A stretch of 64,000 nucleotides of DNA, from assembly GCF_018494055.1 (NCBI RefSeq), contig NZ_JABBFQ010000004.1, positions 1 to 64,000 on the forward strand. The letters are read 5' to 3'. This document shows positions 1-9,438 of this stretch, piece by piece. Both the position numbers and the translations under genes were made by a program. The stretch comes from Rosenbergiella epipactidis. Lineage in GTDB: Bacteria; Pseudomonadota; Gammaproteobacteria; Enterobacterales; Enterobacteriaceae. The notes beneath the pieces are model-generated. The model was not told the DNA's origin. It did no database searches and was given only the letters and a program-made list of their open reading frames with translations. How positions within the stretch are numbered: position 1 is the first letter of the stretch; each line of letters starts with the position of its first letter.

Positions 1-77
<77 letters not shown>

Positions 78-84
78 ACATAAG

Positions 85-120
85 AAAGCTTATCAAATTC
101 AATTTGATAAGCTTTTTTTT
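85..120 (+). terminator. Rho-independent terminator after tRNA-fMet
   Basis: A perfect 15-bp inverted repeat (85-99 with 101-115) is followed by a run of T to position 120. It lies 8 nt after the tRNA CCA end. On the minus strand the T run is poor, so it serves the tRNA best, though it may also stop the convergent argS transcript. Confidence 0.85.
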
Positions 121-1861
121 ACATCCTCTCGGGTACTCGAATGCCCAAGGTCGATAATCCCAGTGCCAAAACATCCCCCGTTAACTGAGTGATATAGAGA
201 CGATTTTTTCTTTTCGCCTCGTCCGGTTCAGTTAAGATCGGGGTATTCGCGTAGAAACGCGAGAACAGTGAGGCGAGTTCATAAAGATACTGACACATCA
301 TGTTAGGCAGCCCTTCTCTCGCCACCAAGTTAAAGCGCTCTTCGAGCTGTAAAATAGCTAAAGCAATGGCACGCTCTTCGTCAGTGGTCACCGTTAATCC
401 TTGAGGGTCCTGCCAACTCAATCCTTGTAGGCGAGCTTTTTCAAGTAAAGAGCGAATCCGCGCCCCGGCATACTGGATATAAGGCGCAGTATTACCTTCA
501 AAACTCAACATACTGTCCCAATCAAAGATATAGTCAGTCGTTCTATTTTTTGAGAGATCGGCATATTTAACCGCACCAATCCCAATAATAGTCGCGAGCT
601 CATCCAAGTCAGCCCCAGTAATCTGCGGCGATTTCTGCTCGATAATCCGCTTCGCTCGACTTACCGCCTCCGCCAGGAGTTCTGATAATTTTATCGTCCC
701 CCCTTCGCGCGTCTTGAAAGGCTGTCCTTGCTTGTCCAACATCATGCCAAACTTATGGTGCTCCAACGCGACGTCTTCAGGTACGTAACCGGCCTTACGC
801 ACGATCGCCCAAGCCATCATTAGATGTTGATGTTGGCGCGCATCGATATAGTACAACACGCGGTCTGCCTTAAGAGTTTCGTAGCGATACTTCGCACAGG
901 CAATATCCGTGGTGGTGTAGAGATAGCCACCATCTTGCTTACGAATCACCACTCCCATCGGTTCACCCTGCTTATTCTTATAAGCATCCAGATAAACCAC
1001 AACCGACCCCTGCTCCTCCTGTGCAATACGGCGTTGCAATAAATCATCGATAATTTCTGGCAGCATCGTATTATAAGCACTTTCTCCGCGGATATCGTCC
1101 GGCGTAAGGGAAACGCCCAAAAGATCGTAGTTCTGCTGGTTCTGGTGCATAGAGATTTCGACTAATCGCTGCCACATGTGGCGGCAATACTCATCACCTT
1201 GCTGCAGCTTAACCACGTACTGTCTGGCGCGTTTAGAAAAGTCAGCATCTTGATCGTAACGTTTTTTCGCCTCGCGATAGAATCCTTCGAGATCCGAGAG
1301 CGAAAGTTGATCATGACTTTCCGCTTCCTCTAAGTGAGCGATCAACATGCCAAATTGCGTTCCCCAATCACCAATATGATTAACTTTTGTTACCTTGTGC
1401 CCAAGAAACGTGAGCGTACGCACACTGGCATCGCCGATAATTGTCGAGCGTAAATGGCCAACATGCATCTCTTTCGCGACATTCGGCGACGAGTAATCGA
1501 TAACAATATGGGTCGGGGCCTGCAGGGCGACACCCAATCGTGCATCCTTAGCGATTCCCGCTATCGCCTCCGCCAACCAGCTATTATTTAGCCGAATATT
1601 AATAAAGCCTGCGCCAGCCACCTCAACGCTTTGTATCATCGCACTGAAAGCGGGATTTTTTTTCATCTGCCCAGCCACTTGCTCCGCTAATTGACGAGGC
1701 GGCATCTGTAATATTTTGGCAAGAGGAAGCATGGAGTCGATTTGATAATCAGCCAAATCAGGGCGTAAAGAGACTTTAGCCGTAATGGCGACAACGGGAG
1801 TGATTTTTAGGTGCTGTAAAGCCTCTTGGGCATAAGTTGAGAGTAGTGCTGATATATTCAT
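119..1861 (-). CDS. argS: Arginyl-tRNA synthetase (class I, possible second copy)
   Basis: The product charges tRNA-Arg with arginine in the cytoplasm. The 580-aa protein matches the E. coli ArgS length (577). It has the N-terminal Add-1-like domain, the HIGH-type signature HVGHLRST after the [11 protein letters not shown] segment, the [10 protein letters not shown] block, and the [18 protein letters not shown] and [16 protein letters not shown] blocks before the DALR anticodon-binding domain, ending in ERM. The core is highly conserved, while the N-terminal 100 residues and C-terminal third are divergent for an enterobacterial ArgS. The gene lies 33 nt after the argR paralogue and is probably cotranscribed with it. 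In E. coli argS is elsewhere, near the flagellar genes, so this may be an extra copy tied to the arginine module. It could also be the only, relocated copy; the window cannot tell. Confidence 0.95.
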   Translation of the reverse strand: MNISALLSTYAQEALQHLKITPVVAITAKVSLRPDLADYQIDSMLPLAKILQMPPRQLAEQVAGQMKKNPAFSAMIQSVEVAGAGFINIRLNNSWLAEAIAGIAKDARLGVALQAPTHIVIDYSSPNVAKEMHVGHLRSTIIGDASVRTLTFLGHKVTKVNHIGDWGTQFGMLIAHLEEAESHDQLSLSDLEGFYREAKKRYDQDADFSKRARQYVVKLQQGDEYCRHMWQRLVEISMHQNQQNYDLLGVSLTPDDIRGESAYNTMLPEIIDDLLQRRIAQEEQGSVVVYLDAYKNKQGEPMGVVIRKQDGGYLYTTTDIACAKYRYETLKADRVLYYIDARQHQHLMMAWAIVRKAGYVPEDVALEHHKFGMMLDKQGQPFKTREGGTIKLSELLAEAVSRAKRIIEQKSPQITGADLDELATIIGIGAVKYADLSKNRTTDYIFDWDSMLSFEGNTAPYIQYAGARIRSLLEKARLQGLSWQDPQGLTVTTDEERAIALAILQLEERFNLVAREGLPNMMCQYLYELASLFSRFYANTPILTEPDEAKRKNRLYITQLTGDVLALGLSTLGIRVPERM

Positions 1862-1894
1862 ATTTCCCTCTACGCAAGATATTTTAATTACGCA

Positions 1895-2368
1895 TTAATT
1901 ATCATCAGAATTTAAAATCTGCATGATAGATTGATAGATTTCATTAATTTCTGTATCCATAACGGGGACGGTAAATATAGTGTCATCCCCCGCGACAGTA
2001 CCGAGTATTCCATCATTCCTTCCACAGGAATCGAGTAATCGGGCAATAAGCGGAGCCGCCCCGGGAACGGTGTGAATTACCACCATCCATTGATTGTACT
2101 CAACACTTAACACGGAACTTTTGAGGGTAGTTTTAGCGGTTGGCACGCCTCGTTCAGCGGGTAAGCTATAGACCATTTCCATGCGTGCATTACGCTTGCG
2201 GACGGCGCCATAACTGGTGAGCATTCGGGAGATTTTTGATTGATTGATATGCTCAAAACCTTGCTGTGTTAAATGTTCAACAAAATCTGATTGTGAACCG
2301 ATACATTCATCTTCTAATAACTTCTTAAATACACGATCTAGGTCAAGACATTTATTTTTCTTCAACAT
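1895..2368 (-). CDS. argR: ArgR-family arginine repressor paralogue
   Basis: The 157-aa protein (E. coli ArgR is 156 aa) is a hexameric arginine-responsive DNA-binding regulator. The N-terminal winged helix keeps the [17 protein letters not shown] recognition region. The C-terminal oligomerisation and arginine-binding domain keeps [13 protein letters not shown] and [10 protein letters not shown], including the aspartate pair that contacts arginine. Both DNA binding and ligand sensing should therefore be functional. It is not next to mdh, where enterobacterial argR normally sits; it precedes argS in the same operon and adjoins the arginine decarboxylase. I infer a paralogue devoted to this arginine module. 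I found no convincing ARG box in its own upstream region. Confidence 0.9.
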   Translation of the reverse strand: MLKKNKCLDLDRVFKKLLEDECIGSQSDFVEHLTQQGFEHINQSKISRMLTSYGAVRKRNARMEMVYSLPAERGVPTAKTTLKSSVLSVEYNQWMVVIHTVPGAAPLIARLLDSCGRNDGILGTVAGDDTIFTVPVMDTEINEIYQSIMQILNSDDN

Positions 2369-2567
2369 AAAACCATTACCTTTTTACAATCGGCACAAAT
2401 GAATGCCACTCCCTCATTATTAAATACTTAGATTATTAAAAGAAGCCTTTCACACCAATGACATTGACCTTAATCATAAGAAAGGAGATTAAATATCGCC
2501 CCTAAATTACCTATTAATTTTTAAAAAAATAATTTTTGATCTTAATTAAAACCCAGACACTTATTAA

Positions 2568-2601
2568 ATAAAAAAGGGTAACAACTTAATTATTGTTACC
2601 C
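2568..2601 (-). terminator. Terminator of the arginine decarboxylase gene
   Basis: The inverted repeat GGGTAACAA (2576-2584) with TTGTTACCC (2593-2601) is followed on the minus strand by a T-rich run (A run at 2568-2575 on plus). It sits 40 nt after the adiA stop and ends its transcript ahead of the argR paralogue. Confidence 0.85.
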
Positions 2602-2641
2602 TAGAGCAATTAATGTTAATAAATTTAAGATGACTTAGCGA

Positions 2642-4924
2642 TTATTGCTTAACACACATCACATGGTAAACACCGTCTTCTTTTTCAGCACCTTCTGTTT
2701 CGTGTTCGAATCCAGGGAAGGCATCATCCCAAGCTTGCAGCGCTTGTAAGTAAGCGATTTGTGGGCTGTGCTGATCACCGAAGTTTTCTCCTGACATCAG
2801 CATTGGAATTCCTGGTGGATAAGGAATGACGGAGTTCGCTGCGGTCCGGCCGGCAAGTTCATAGATAGAGACCAGCTCGACATTATCTTTCACCAGTTGC
2901 GTGTAAGCATCGCGCGGTAACATATCCATTTGCGGAAGACTTGAATACGCTTTATTCAACTGGTCGCTTGGATTATGTTTTTTCAGGAAGGCAATCATCC
3001 GGCGACCCAGTTGTTGCATCGTCATTGTTCCGTACAGAACAGGGTCAGTCTCGACAAGCCCCGGTAACACTTCGCTTAATGGCGCATCCGCGTCGTAATG
3101 TTTTTTGAAGGATAATAAGCTGTTCATTAGGGTGACCCATTTCCCTTTGGTTACTCCCATCGAGAATAAGAACATCACTTGGAAATCGGTGGTACGCGTT
3201 GGAACAATACCGAGACTTGAAAGGTAAGCGGTCACTAATGCAGCAGGCACACCTTCTTCTTGTAATGATCCGTCATCATTCAATCCCGGCGTTAATAGAC
3301 TGACTTTAACGGGATCTAACATCACCCAGTTCTCATCCAGGCCCTCAAAACCATGCCAGCGATCCGAAGGATTGAGCATCCAGCAGCTTTGCTCTTTGAC
3401 TAATAAATCGCGTGGCGCCTCAGCGAAGTCATAGCTTTGCTGAGTACCCGGATCGGTCACCACTTCAGGATTCCAAGGTTTGAAGAACCAGCTATTCTCA
3501 GCGTTTGCTTGCTGATGCGCGCGGGCTACCGCTTGACGGAACTCAACTGCCTCCTCAATCACTTCCGTTGTCAGGTTAATGCCCTGATTCCCCTCCATCA
3601 TCGCGGCAGCCACATCGTTCGAGGCGGCGATAGAGTAAAGAGGCGAAGTGGTCGCATGCATCATATAGGCTTGGCTGAACTGTGCGGGTTTAATCGATCC
3701 CCGGCCTTCACGCATATGAATGTAAGAAGCCTGTGATAATGCATTCAATAATTTATGCGTAGAATGGGTAGCGAAAATAGTCGGTTGATCAGCACTGTGC
3801 GCCGCTTTGTCCCCACGCATTGCATGGAAGTGCTGATAAATCGGATTAAAGCGCGAGTAACCGAACCACGCTTCGTCATAATGGATGCGATCACAGCTTT
3901 CACCCAATAATTGCTGAATAGCGTCACCATTGTAGATAAGCCCATCATAGGTACAGTTGGTTACCACGCTATAGACTGGGCGGCTATTCAGTGCTTTGCT
4001 GGCAAAAGGGTTATCCGCAATACGCTGTTCAATGGCTTTATGCGTCATTTGCGCTTTTGGAATGGGCCCGATAATCCCATAAGCGTTACGGGTCGGCGTC
4101 ATATACACCGGCGCAACACCGGTTAACATTAACCCCTGCTCGATAGATTTATGGCTATTACGGTCACAGATCGCGATATCGTTATCGGTACAGCAGGCCT
4201 GCATAATTGTGCGGTTCGCGCCAGAGGTCCCGACCACTAGGGAGTAGGACCGATGCGCCCCGAATACCTCTGCGATATATTTTTCACTCTCTCCAAAGGC
4301 ACCGGTATGATCAAGCATTGAACCGAGGCAAGCCCGTTCAATCCCCATATCGGTACGGAAGATATTTTCACCGTAGAAGTCGAAGAACTTACGGCCAACA
4401 GGCGTCTTACAAAAACCAATCCCCCCTTGGTGGCCCGGTGCCGACCAGGAATACTCTTTCTCTTTAGCGTATTTCATCATGGCAGACATCAGCGGCGGCA
4501 TAATGATTTTTTCGTAACGAGCCACCGCTGCTTGCAAGCGGCCAACAATAAAGTCAGTAGTATCATCGAGGACCAAAAAGGTCTCAACCACATTACTCAT
4601 CACTTCGGCAGGAATCGCTTTTCCTTCATCGTGAGTATTGACGAGCAAAAATGCAGGGACCTTTTCATGACGGATTCTTAACTGCTTGAGGAGGTGACAA
4701 ATGGCCTCTTTTTGCGAAGGAGCCCACTCAATCATAATACAGTCAATTGGCGCCATCGAGCTGACATAGGTCGCCGCTTCTTGGTAGTGGTGAGTAAATT
4801 TAACGTGCTCACCTTTACTGCGCAGCAAGTGGCTGATGGTATCAATCGTCTCTTCAAGAGGCGTCAAACTGTTTTGTTGCATTCTCGCCTGGTGTAGGGC
4901 GACTAAATAATTTTTGTCACACAT
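2642..4924 (-). CDS. adiA: Biodegradative arginine decarboxylase, AdiA type
   Basis: This PLP enzyme (760 aa; E. coli AdiA about 755) converts arginine to agmatine and CO2, consuming a proton; it is the core of arginine-dependent acid resistance. It has the N-terminal wing domain (1-130), then the fold-type I core with YSWSAPGHQGG, the TDMGIERACLGSMLDHTGAFGE block, HYDEAWFGYSRFNP (PLP-contacting Asp) and the Schiff-base lysine K391 in THSTHK. The C-terminal domain ends with SVIPYPPGIPMLMSGE and HVMCVKQ. Block-by-block similarity is to arginine decarboxylase rather than to CadA, SpeF or SpeC. It is divergent from the antiporter gene across a 451-bp AT-rich region. No adiY-like regulator is nearby. 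Confidence 0.93.
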   Translation of the reverse strand: MCDKNYLVALHQARMQQNSLTPLEETIDTISHLLRSKGEHVKFTHHYQEAATYVSSMAPIDCIMIEWAPSQKEAICHLLKQLRIRHEKVPAFLLVNTHDEGKAIPAEVMSNVVETFLVLDDTTDFIVGRLQAAVARYEKIIMPPLMSAMMKYAKEKEYSWSAPGHQGGIGFCKTPVGRKFFDFYGENIFRTDMGIERACLGSMLDHTGAFGESEKYIAEVFGAHRSYSLVVGTSGANRTIMQACCTDNDIAICDRNSHKSIEQGLMLTGVAPVYMTPTRNAYGIIGPIPKAQMTHKAIEQRIADNPFASKALNSRPVYSVVTNCTYDGLIYNGDAIQQLLGESCDRIHYDEAWFGYSRFNPIYQHFHAMRGDKAAHSADQPTIFATHSTHKLLNALSQASYIHMREGRGSIKPAQFSQAYMMHATTSPLYSIAASNDVAAAMMEGNQGINLTTEVIEEAVEFRQAVARAHQQANAENSWFFKPWNPEVVTDPGTQQSYDFAEAPRDLLVKEQSCWMLNPSDRWHGFEGLDENWVMLDPVKVSLLTPGLNDDGSLQEEGVPAALVTAYLSSLGIVPTRTTDFQVMFLFSMGVTKGKWVTLMNSLLSFKKHYDADAPLSEVLPGLVETDPVLYGTMTMQQLGRRMIAFLKKHNPSDQLNKAYSSLPQMDMLPRDAYTQLVKDNVELVSIYELAGRTAANSVIPYPPGIPMLMSGENFGDQHSPQIAYLQALQAWDDAFPGFEHETEGAEKEDGVYHVMCVKQ

Positions 4925-5375
4925 ATAGACCTCGTTATTATTTTAAATCAATTCACTCCGGTTATTCGATTATCCGTAAATAGGATTACCAATGACTAAA
5001 ACCGGGAAGATGATAAAAACCTACCCCCAATTTAAAATTAATTCCAGCCCATTTTTCATCGAAAAAATATTTTTAGATACTTATTGAGTAATCGTGACTT
5101 TAAATATAAACAAACCTTTAAAGTCGACCATTAAAATCAATATAAAACAATAAGTTAACTCATTTATTAACCAAAAAAACCCTAGTGAATAATTATCTAA
5201 AAATAATTTTAGCGCTAGTTAAATTGATATTAATCAATTACAAAACCCGGGATTAAGTCGTAATTTAAAAAGTATGAAAACCCTTTTAATTAATAACGAA
5301 TGAATATTTATATCCGCTATTAATAATATAAATTCCAACATAAAAGGGTACTATTTCAACATTAGGAGAAAGTTT
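4925..5375. promoter_or_regulatory. Divergent AT-rich promoter region adiA / antiporter
   Basis: These 451 bp hold no credible gene and are very AT-rich, typical of regions silenced by H-NS-like proteins. They must carry the promoters of both divergent transcripts. Two imperfect ARG-box-like sequences, TGAATAATTATCTA (5186-5199) and TGAATATTTATATC (5301-5314), are present, but neither has the usual 21-bp-spaced partner. In such AT-rich DNA they may be chance. An AGGAG ribosome-binding site precedes the antiporter start. Confidence 0.5.
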
Positions 5376-6698
5376 ATGACCACTAAATCAAAAAAAATGG
5401 GGGTAATGGACCTAACCGTATTGGTTGCCGTTAATATGATGGGCTCAGGTATTATTATGCTGCCCGCCAGTTTAGCGGAAACCGGGGCGATTTCGGTCTT
5501 ATCTTGGATGGTCACCGTAGTGGGGGCAATGTGTATCGCTTATACTTTTGCCCGCTGCGGTGCCTTGTGTAAGCGATCGGGCGGGATGTCGGCTTACGCC
5601 TCCGAAGCACACGGTAAATCAGCCTTTTTCATCGCGTCTTACACTTACTACATCTGTTTAGTCATCAGTTGTGTGGCGATTGCGGTTTCCGCCACTGGGT
5701 ACATGGCGCCCTTCGCCCCATGGATTAAAGAAACGCCGGTCCATACCTTTATTACCGTTGTGGCCATTCTAGTGGTCACGATGGTTGCAAACTTCAAAGG
5801 TCCGAAGATCACAGGGCGTATCTCTAATATCACGGTGTGGGGAATTATTATTCCGGTCGCTGGCTTATCAATTCTTGGCTGGTTCTGGTTTGACCCAGCT
5901 ATCTTCAGTTCTGCTTGGAATCCACATGGTTTAACCACCGGTGGCGCGATTTCATCAGGTATTTCCCTGACCTTGTGGGCTTTCTTAGGGGTAGAATCGG
6001 CTGGGGCCAACTCTGATGCCGTGGAAAACCCAGAACGTAATGTGCCACTGGCATGTCTATTTGGTACGGGCTTTGCCGCTATTGTCTATATTGCTTCCAC
6101 CACCGTTATTCAAGGGATTATTCCCAATGCCGAACTTGCGGCAAGTAACGCCCCCTTTGGACTGGTTTTCGCTAAAATGTTTAACCCAACCATCGGTATG
6201 GTCGTGACCGGACTGGCTGTTATTGCTTGTATCGGTTCGCTATTAGGCTGGCAGTTTACCAACGCGCAAGTCTCTAAATCTGCCGCCGATGACCACTTAT
6301 TCCCGGCTATTTTCAGCAAACTCAGTAAGGATGACGCGCCGATAGCGGGTATGCTCATCATGCTCGTCTTGGAACTGTTGCTGGCTTCCATGACTATCTC
6401 ACCAAACTTACTGAAACAGTTCAATATGTTGCTTAACCTGGCCGTCTTTATCAACATGGTGCCTTACGTACTGTCGATGACTGGCCTACAAGTGATGCTA
6501 CAGAAGAGCCAAGTCAGCGCATCGGAATACCGTATTGCTTCTATCGTTAGTACTGCCGCCGTGCTTTACAGTATTTACGGTGTTTACTCTTGTGGGGTAG
6601 AGGCGGTATTCGGCGGCACTATTATCACAATGATCGGCTACATCTTCTATGGCTTCATCGCCGGACGTGAGAAAGAGCACCAACTGTCCCAACGCTAA
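5376..6698 (+). CDS. potE: PotE-like amino acid/polyamine antiporter (APC family)
   Basis: This is a 440-aa inner-membrane protein of the APC superfamily with about 12 hydrophobic segments. The signature NMMGSGIIMLPASLAETG (TM1), the SGGMSAYA block, WAFLGVESAGANSDAVENPERNVPLA and GSLLGWQFTNAQVSKSAADD follow PotE (putrescine/ornithine antiporter) more closely than AdiC (arginine/agmatine). By context, next to an arginine decarboxylase and with no ornithine decarboxylase in view, I infer exchange of arginine for agmatine at low pH, but the sequence favours the PotE subfamily. The start is supported by TAGGAGAAAG a few bases upstream. A strong terminator follows. Confidence 0.85.
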   Translation: MTTKSKKMGVMDLTVLVAVNMMGSGIIMLPASLAETGAISVLSWMVTVVGAMCIAYTFARCGALCKRSGGMSAYASEAHGKSAFFIASYTYYICLVISCVAIAVSATGYMAPFAPWIKETPVHTFITVVAILVVTMVANFKGPKITGRISNITVWGIIIPVAGLSILGWFWFDPAIFSSAWNPHGLTTGGAISSGISLTLWAFLGVESAGANSDAVENPERNVPLACLFGTGFAAIVYIASTTVIQGIIPNAELAASNAPFGLVFAKMFNPTIGMVVTGLAVIACIGSLLGWQFTNAQVSKSAADDHLFPAIFSKLSKDDAPIAGMLIMLVLELLLASMTISPNLLKQFNMLLNLAVFINMVPYVLSMTGLQVMLQKSQVSASEYRIASIVSTAAVLYSIYGVYSCGVEAVFGGTIITMIGYIFYGFIAGREKEHQLSQR

Positions 6699-6710
6699 CC
6701 CCTCCTCCCT

Positions 6711-6742
6711 ACCCGCCTCTCCCTACTGGAGGCGGGTTTTTT
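6711..6742 (+). terminator. Terminator of the antiporter gene
   Basis: The stem CCCGCCTC (6712-6719) with GAGGCGGG (6729-6736) is followed by six T (6737-6742). It overlaps the stop codon of the convergent amiC and may act on both. Confidence 0.88.
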
Positions 6743-7961
6743 ATGGCTCGTCGTGCTTAGCTTTATAACGCTGAATCCCTGCCAAAATCGCCTCAGCCAC
6801 CTGTTGTTGATAGCGAGCTGTCCTTAATTTTCGCTCTTCCTCAGGGTGACTAATAAAGGCAGTCTCCACTAAAATTGACGGGATATTTGGGGCTTTCAAT
6901 ACGGCAAACCCTGCCCGTTCTACCCTAGACTTATGCAGCGGATTAATTTTGTGTAATTGCTCAAGCACTGCGCTGCCGAGTATCGCACTGTCGTGCAAGG
7001 TTTGGTGTTGAATCAACTCCAATAAGGTACTGTCCAGATAGCTATCCCCGCTACGGCTAACGCCGCCGATTAAATCTGACTGGTTTTGCGAGTTAGCCAG
7101 AAAACGGGCGGCTGCAGAGGTTGCGCCCCGTGTTGACAAGGTAAAGACCGAGGCCCCACGCGCCTGCCGGTTAGCCACGGCATCGGCATGTATGGAGACA
7201 AAAATCGTTGCCTTATGCTGCTGAGCTTTTGCCACCCTCATTGCTAACGGAACGAAATGGTCATCGCTACGTGTCATAACGGCAGCCATACCGGGCTGTT
7301 TATCGATGAGTTTCTTCAAGCGCTGCGCGATGTGTAAGACAACGTTTTTTTCTAAGGTGTTACGTAACCCATGCGCCCCGGGATCTTCCCCACCATGTCC
7401 AGGATCGATCATCACGATAAAGGGAGCGGACTGTCCGGAGGGAGTGCCAGGCTTAAATGGACTGTGGATAGAGGGAGTATTGGCCAAAAAAAGGCTGAGT
7501 GGATCGTTATCACCCTTCAACTTCGGATAGAGATCGACCACGAGTCGATGCTGAAAGTTAGCCACAGGCTTGAGATTAAAAATATCCGCCCTGACCGGTT
7601 GTTTAAGATCAACCACTATCCGTAAGGTTTTAGTATCGAATTTAGCGACACGGATCTTACTAATAAAAGGATCTGTCGCCCTGACTTGCTGGCTTAATTT
7701 ATGCAGTAAGGGACTGAGACCGAAGTCATCGATATCAATCACCAAGCGACGTGGTGACGCCAACATAAAATAGCGATAGTGAGGGAGCGTCGACGACTCA
7801 AAGGTGAGACGGGTATAGAGCGTGGAGGGCCATACCCGGGTTGCCGTGAACTGCATTGCTTCTGCCCCTCGCGCCGGGGGGGTTAAGCTGATGAGACTAG
7901 CAAGCACAGCAAGGCTTGGTAACCAGTATGGATACCCTGCCGATCCTTTTTGAAACAACAT
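6741..7961 (-). CDS. amiC: N-acetylmuramoyl-L-alanine amidase AmiC
   Basis: This periplasmic zinc amidase cleaves septal peptidoglycan during daughter-cell separation. The protein (406 aa from the ATG at 7961) has a signal peptide, an AMIN domain (about 40-140) for septal targeting, and an Amidase_3 catalytic domain with [15 protein letters not shown], the SIHADA motif and the late glutamate in [17 protein letters not shown] chose the inner ATG because GGAAAAGG lies just before it; a longer frame to 8030 would add residues unlike the family. E. coli AmiC has a twin-arginine (Tat) signal, whereas this N-terminus shows only a lysine and a hydrophobic core, so Sec export is predicted. It is divergent from argA. 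Confidence 0.93.
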   Translation of the reverse strand: MLFQKGSAGYPYWLPSLAVLASLISLTPPARGAEAMQFTATRVWPSTLYTRLTFESSTLPHYRYFMLASPRRLVIDIDDFGLSPLLHKLSQQVRATDPFISKIRVAKFDTKTLRIVVDLKQPVRADIFNLKPVANFQHRLVVDLYPKLKGDNDPLSLFLANTPSIHSPFKPGTPSGQSAPFIVMIDPGHGGEDPGAHGLRNTLEKNVVLHIAQRLKKLIDKQPGMAAVMTRSDDHFVPLAMRVAKAQQHKATIFVSIHADAVANRQARGASVFTLSTRGATSAAARFLANSQNQSDLIGGVSRSGDSYLDSTLLELIQHQTLHDSAILGSAVLEQLHKINPLHKSRVERAGFAVLKAPNIPSILVETAFISHPEEERKLRTARYQQQVAEAILAGIQRYKAKHDEP

Positions 7962-8025
7962 ATCCTTTTCCCTAAAGATAAGTTTGTAATTTATCACAAT
8001 CACAACTTGCAATTTATGCCCATTA

Positions 8026-8060
8026 AGCATAAAAATACACTTATAACGAATAAAAATTCA
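8026..8060 (+). promoter_or_regulatory. Tandem ARG boxes of argA
   Basis: CGAATAAAAATTCA (8047-8060) matches the ArgR half-site palindrome TGAAT-N4-ATTCA with one change. A weaker copy, AGCATAAAAATACA (8026-8039), starts exactly 21 bp earlier, the spacing of paired 18-bp ARG boxes separated by 3 bp. They lie just before the GTG start, as in E. coli argA, so arginine-dependent repression by ArgR is likely. Confidence 0.75.
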
Positions 8061-8072
8061 CTTGGAGTTCCT

Positions 8073-9404
8073 GTGACAGAACGTAGCACCGAACTGGTTA
8101 GAGGTTTTCGGCATACCGCCCCCTACATCAATACCCATCGTAACAAGACTTTTGTCATCATGCTCGGTGGCGAAGCAATCTGCCACGAAAACTTCCTCAG
8201 TATTGTGAGCGATATTGGTCTTCTACACAGTTTAGGTATTCGTCTTGTCGTCGTTTACGGTGCACGCCCGCAAATTGATGCGAATCTACTCGAGCATAAT
8301 ATTGAGCCGACTTACCATAAATATACTCGGGTTACCGATGCGCAATCCTTGGAGTTAGTCAAACAAGCGGCAGGTAGATTGCAATTAGATATCACTGCCC
8401 GCCTTTCCATGAGCTTGGGCAATACTCCCCTGCAAAACGCCCATATCAATGTGGTGAGCGGTAACTTTATTATCGCTCAGCCTCTGGGTGTCGATGATGG
8501 CGTCGATTACTGCCACTCTGGTCGTATTCGTCGTATCGATTATCAAGCGATCAATCAGCAATTGGATACCGGCGCGATCGTTTTGATCGGTCCAGTCGCC
8601 GTCTCGGTAACCGGCGAAAGTTTCAATCTGACTTCTGAAGAGATCGCGACCCAAGTCGCCATCAAGCTTAATGCTGCGAAAATGATTGGCTTTTGCTCAG
8701 AGCAAGGTGTTCCTGATGAAGAAGGGAAAATTATCTCGGAGATGTTCCCGGACCAAGCCCAACAACGGATTGAACAATACGAATCTGCTGGCGATTATCT
8801 GTCTGGTACCGTGCGTTTCTTACGCGGTGCGATGCAAGCTTGCAAAAGTGGCGTGCCGGGTAGCCATCTGATTAGCTACCTAGAAGACGGTGCGTTACTG
8901 CAAGAGCTTTTTTCCCGTGAAGGGATAGGTACACAAGTGGTGATGGCCTCTGCCGAGCAAGTCCGTAAGGCGACGATTGACGATATTGGCGGCATTTTGG
9001 ACCTTATCCGTCCCCTTGAACAACAAGGTATTTTGGTTAGACGGTCCCGTGAACAACTCGAGATGGAGATCGATAAGTTTACGGTTGTCGTACGCGATCA
9101 ATTAACGATTGCCTGTGCTGCCCTCTATCCCTTCGAGGATGAGAAAATTGGCGAGATGGCCTGCGTAGCAGTACACCCCGATTACCGCAGCTCTTCTCGG
9201 GGCGATGTGTTACTTCAACAAGTGAGCCAGCAAGCGAGGCAGTCTGGTTTAGAAAAACTTTTCGTGCTGACGACACGCAGTATTCACTGGTTCCAAGAAC
9301 GCGGCTTCCAGCCGGTCGATATCGAATTCCTGCCAGAAAGTAAGCAGAAACTTTATAATTATCAGCGTCGTTCTAAAATCTTAATGCTTAACCTTAATCA
9401 GTAA
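8073..9404 (+). CDS. argA: N-acetylglutamate synthase ArgA
   Basis: ArgA catalyses the first step of arginine synthesis, acetyl-CoA plus glutamate to N-acetylglutamate, and is feedback-inhibited by arginine. The 443-aa product from the GTG at 8073 equals the E. coli length and aligns from [12 protein letters not shown] onward. An upstream extension to 7950 would run through the ARG boxes. Residues 1-290 form the amino-acid-kinase-like regulatory domain ([24 protein letters not shown]), and 295-443 form the GNAT acetyltransferase domain ([30 protein letters not shown]). GGAG lies 6 nt before the start. It ends convergent with recD. Confidence 0.97.
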   Translation: MTERSTELVRGFRHTAPYINTHRNKTFVIMLGGEAICHENFLSIVSDIGLLHSLGIRLVVVYGARPQIDANLLEHNIEPTYHKYTRVTDAQSLELVKQAAGRLQLDITARLSMSLGNTPLQNAHINVVSGNFIIAQPLGVDDGVDYCHSGRIRRIDYQAINQQLDTGAIVLIGPVAVSVTGESFNLTSEEIATQVAIKLNAAKMIGFCSEQGVPDEEGKIISEMFPDQAQQRIEQYESAGDYLSGTVRFLRGAMQACKSGVPGSHLISYLEDGALLQELFSREGIGTQVVMASAEQVRKATIDDIGGILDLIRPLEQQGILVRRSREQLEMEIDKFTVVVRDQLTIACAALYPFEDEKIGEMACVAVHPDYRSSSRGDVLLQQVSQQARQSGLEKLFVLTTRSIHWFQERGFQPVDIEFLPESKQKLYNYQRRSKILMLNLNQ

Positions 9405-9411
9405 AATACCG

Positions 9412-9438
9412 ACCGCCGCCTTAGCGTAGGGCGGCGGT
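9412..9438. terminator. Hairpin between convergent argA and recD
   Basis: A perfect 9-bp GC-rich stem, ACCGCCGCC (9412-9420) with GGCGGCGGT (9430-9438), overlaps the recD stop. On the minus strand a short TATTTTA follows. It is probably a weak bidirectional terminator. Confidence 0.5.

Noticed and set aside
5186-5314. ARG-box-like sequences in the adiA-antiporter intergenic region
   Set aside because: Each is a single imperfect match without a partner 21 bp away, in DNA so AT-rich that such matches are expected by chance.
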